Shown piece by piece: positions 6,621 to 7,308 of a stretch of 7,308 nt of DNA; position 1 is the stretch's first letter, and each line of letters opens with the position of its first letter. The notes under the pieces are model-generated. The model was not told the DNA's origin and searched no databases. It was given only the letters and a program-made list of their open reading frames with translations. This stretch comes from Frankiaceae bacterium. Its GTDB lineage: Bacteria; Actinomycetota; Actinomycetes; JAVEEB01. Location: positions 1 through 7,308 of the forward strand of contig JAVEEB010000083.1 of the NCBI GenBank assembly GCA_030840665.1, written 5' to 3'. A program made the position numbers and the translations under genes.

Positions 6621-6644
6621 CGGCCCGCGGATCGAACCGGGCCG
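6621..6644 (-). terminator. Hairpin downstream of prs, possible T-poor terminator
   Basis: CGGCCCG (6621-6627) and CGGGCCG (6638-6644) form a perfect 7-bp GC stem with a 10-nt loop, 31 nt beyond the prs stop. A competing stem, GGATCG/CGATCC (6629-6634 with 6645-6650), overlaps it. On the minus strand only TTGACGGTT follows, so there is no real T-tract. It may reduce read-through from prs into rplY. The rest of this 149-nt spacer holds only the rplY leader. Confidence 0.35.
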
Positions 6645-6675
6645 CGATCCCTGCCTCCGGCGTCCGTGAGAACGC

Positions 6676-7308
6676 TCAGCTGTCGCCACCGAACAGGCTG
6701 GTCACAGAGCCGTCGTCGAAGACCTCGCGGATGCCGCGGGCCAGCAACGGGGCAATGGACAGCACCGTCAGCTTGTCGAACAGCTTGTCGTCGGAGACCG
6801 GCAGCGTGTTGGTGACCACAACCTCGGCGATGCGGCCGTTCTTCAGCCGATCGACCGCCGGGCCGGACAGGATCGCGTGGGTGGCCGCGACGATGACCTC
6901 GCGAGCGCCTCCCCTGAAGCACACGTCCGCCGCCTGGGCAATCGTGCCGGCGGTGTCGATCATGTCGTCGACGATGACGCACGTGCGCCCCTCGACGTCG
7001 CCGACGACCCGGTTGGCCACGACCTGGTTCGGCACGTCGGGGTCGTGCGTCTTGTGGATGAACGCCAGCGGGCAGCCGCCGAGGCGGTCCGTCCAGCGCT
7101 CGGCGACCCGGACGCGGCCCGAGTCCGGAGCGACGATCGTGAGGTCGCGGGCGTCGTAGCGACTGTCGACGTAGTCCGTCAGCAGTGGCAACGCGAACAG
7201 GTGATCGACGGGGCCGTTGAAGAAGCCCTGGATCTGCGCGGTGTGCAGGTCGACCGTCATGATCCGGTTGGCGCCGGCCGTCTTGAACATGTCGGCGATG
7301 AGGCGGGC
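6676..7308 (-). CDS. prs: Ribose-phosphate pyrophosphokinase (PRPP synthetase), 5' part outside the window
   Basis: Makes 5-phosphoribosyl-1-diphosphate from ribose 5-phosphate and ATP in the cytosol, feeding purine, pyrimidine, histidine, tryptophan and NAD synthesis and, in some actinobacteria, cell-wall arabinose donors. The reading frame stays open to the right edge: 210 C-terminal residues are visible, so roughly the first 110 of a usual 310-330 are missing. The internal ATG at 7290 is not the start, since ARLIAD before it is normal Prs sequence. Visible motifs, numbered from the first visible residue, are VDLHTAQIQGFF (19-30), APDSGRVRVAE (60-70), the flexible-loop HKTHDP (85-90), the PRPP-binding VIVDDMIDTAGTI (111-123), AATHAILSGPA (141-151) and LTVLSIAPLLARGI (180-193). 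Residue 88 is His where related enzymes have Arg. Upstream context, often glmU in actinobacteria, is not seen. Confidence 0.96.
   Translation of the reverse strand, partial: ARLIADMFKTAGANRIMTVDLHTAQIQGFFNGPVDHLFALPLLTDYVDSRYDARDLTIVAPDSGRVRVAERWTDRLGGCPLAFIHKTHDPDVPNQVVANRVVGDVEGRTCVIVDDMIDTAGTIAQAADVCFRGGAREVIVAATHAILSGPAVDRLKNGRIAEVVVTNTLPVSDDKLFDKLTVLSIAPLLARGIREVFDDGSVTSLFGGDS

Noticed and set aside
6621..6650. GGTTCGATCC in the prs-rplY spacer, resembling a tRNA T-loop
   Set aside because: The flanking bases do not give a proper 5-bp T-stem with a 7-nt loop, only about 25 nt separate it from the prs stop, and there is no anticodon arm or acceptor stem.

Overview
The window is high-GC DNA (about two-thirds G+C by eye) with GTG starts, almost no intergenic space and gene content typical of an actinobacterium. 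The actinobacterial assignment rests on three points: the sequence style of the ribose-phosphate pyrophosphokinase (HKT motif, the PDSGRVRVAE stretch), the long CTC-type ribosomal protein bL25, and the order prs - rplY - pth, which is common in Actinobacteria. I cannot name the genus.

The right part (5274-7308, minus strand) is housekeeping. It holds the 3' two-thirds of prs (PRPP synthesis, running off the right edge), rplY (ribosomal protein bL25/CTC) and pth (peptidyl-tRNA hydrolase). A GC-rich hairpin lies behind prs, and a second, stronger one is centred on the rplY stop codon.

The left part (88-5137) is a surface-polysaccharide locus of the Wzx/Wzy type. Three minus-strand genes follow one another with gaps of 40 and 48 nt: a polyprenyl-phosphate sugar-1-phosphate transferase that starts the repeat unit on the lipid carrier, a UDP-glucuronate decarboxylase-like enzyme expected to supply UDP-xylose, and a family-2 glycosyltransferase. 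A Wzx-type flippase on the plus strand converges on them, and its 3' end overlaps the glycosyltransferase's 3' end by 39 nt. Together they cover priming, donor sugar supply, chain extension and membrane translocation. The polymerase, export genes and other glycosyltransferases are not in the window and probably lie to the left.

No tRNA, rRNA, CRISPR, transposase or attachment site was seen, and no gene-free stretch exceeds 150 bases. All seven genes belong to known families, and I see no convincing new system. The points most worth a second look are a Lys-x-His in place of the usual Lys-x-Arg in the catalytic loop of Prs, the tail-to-tail coding overlap, the hairpin on the rplY stop codon, and the regulatory-looking spacer between pth and the polysaccharide genes.
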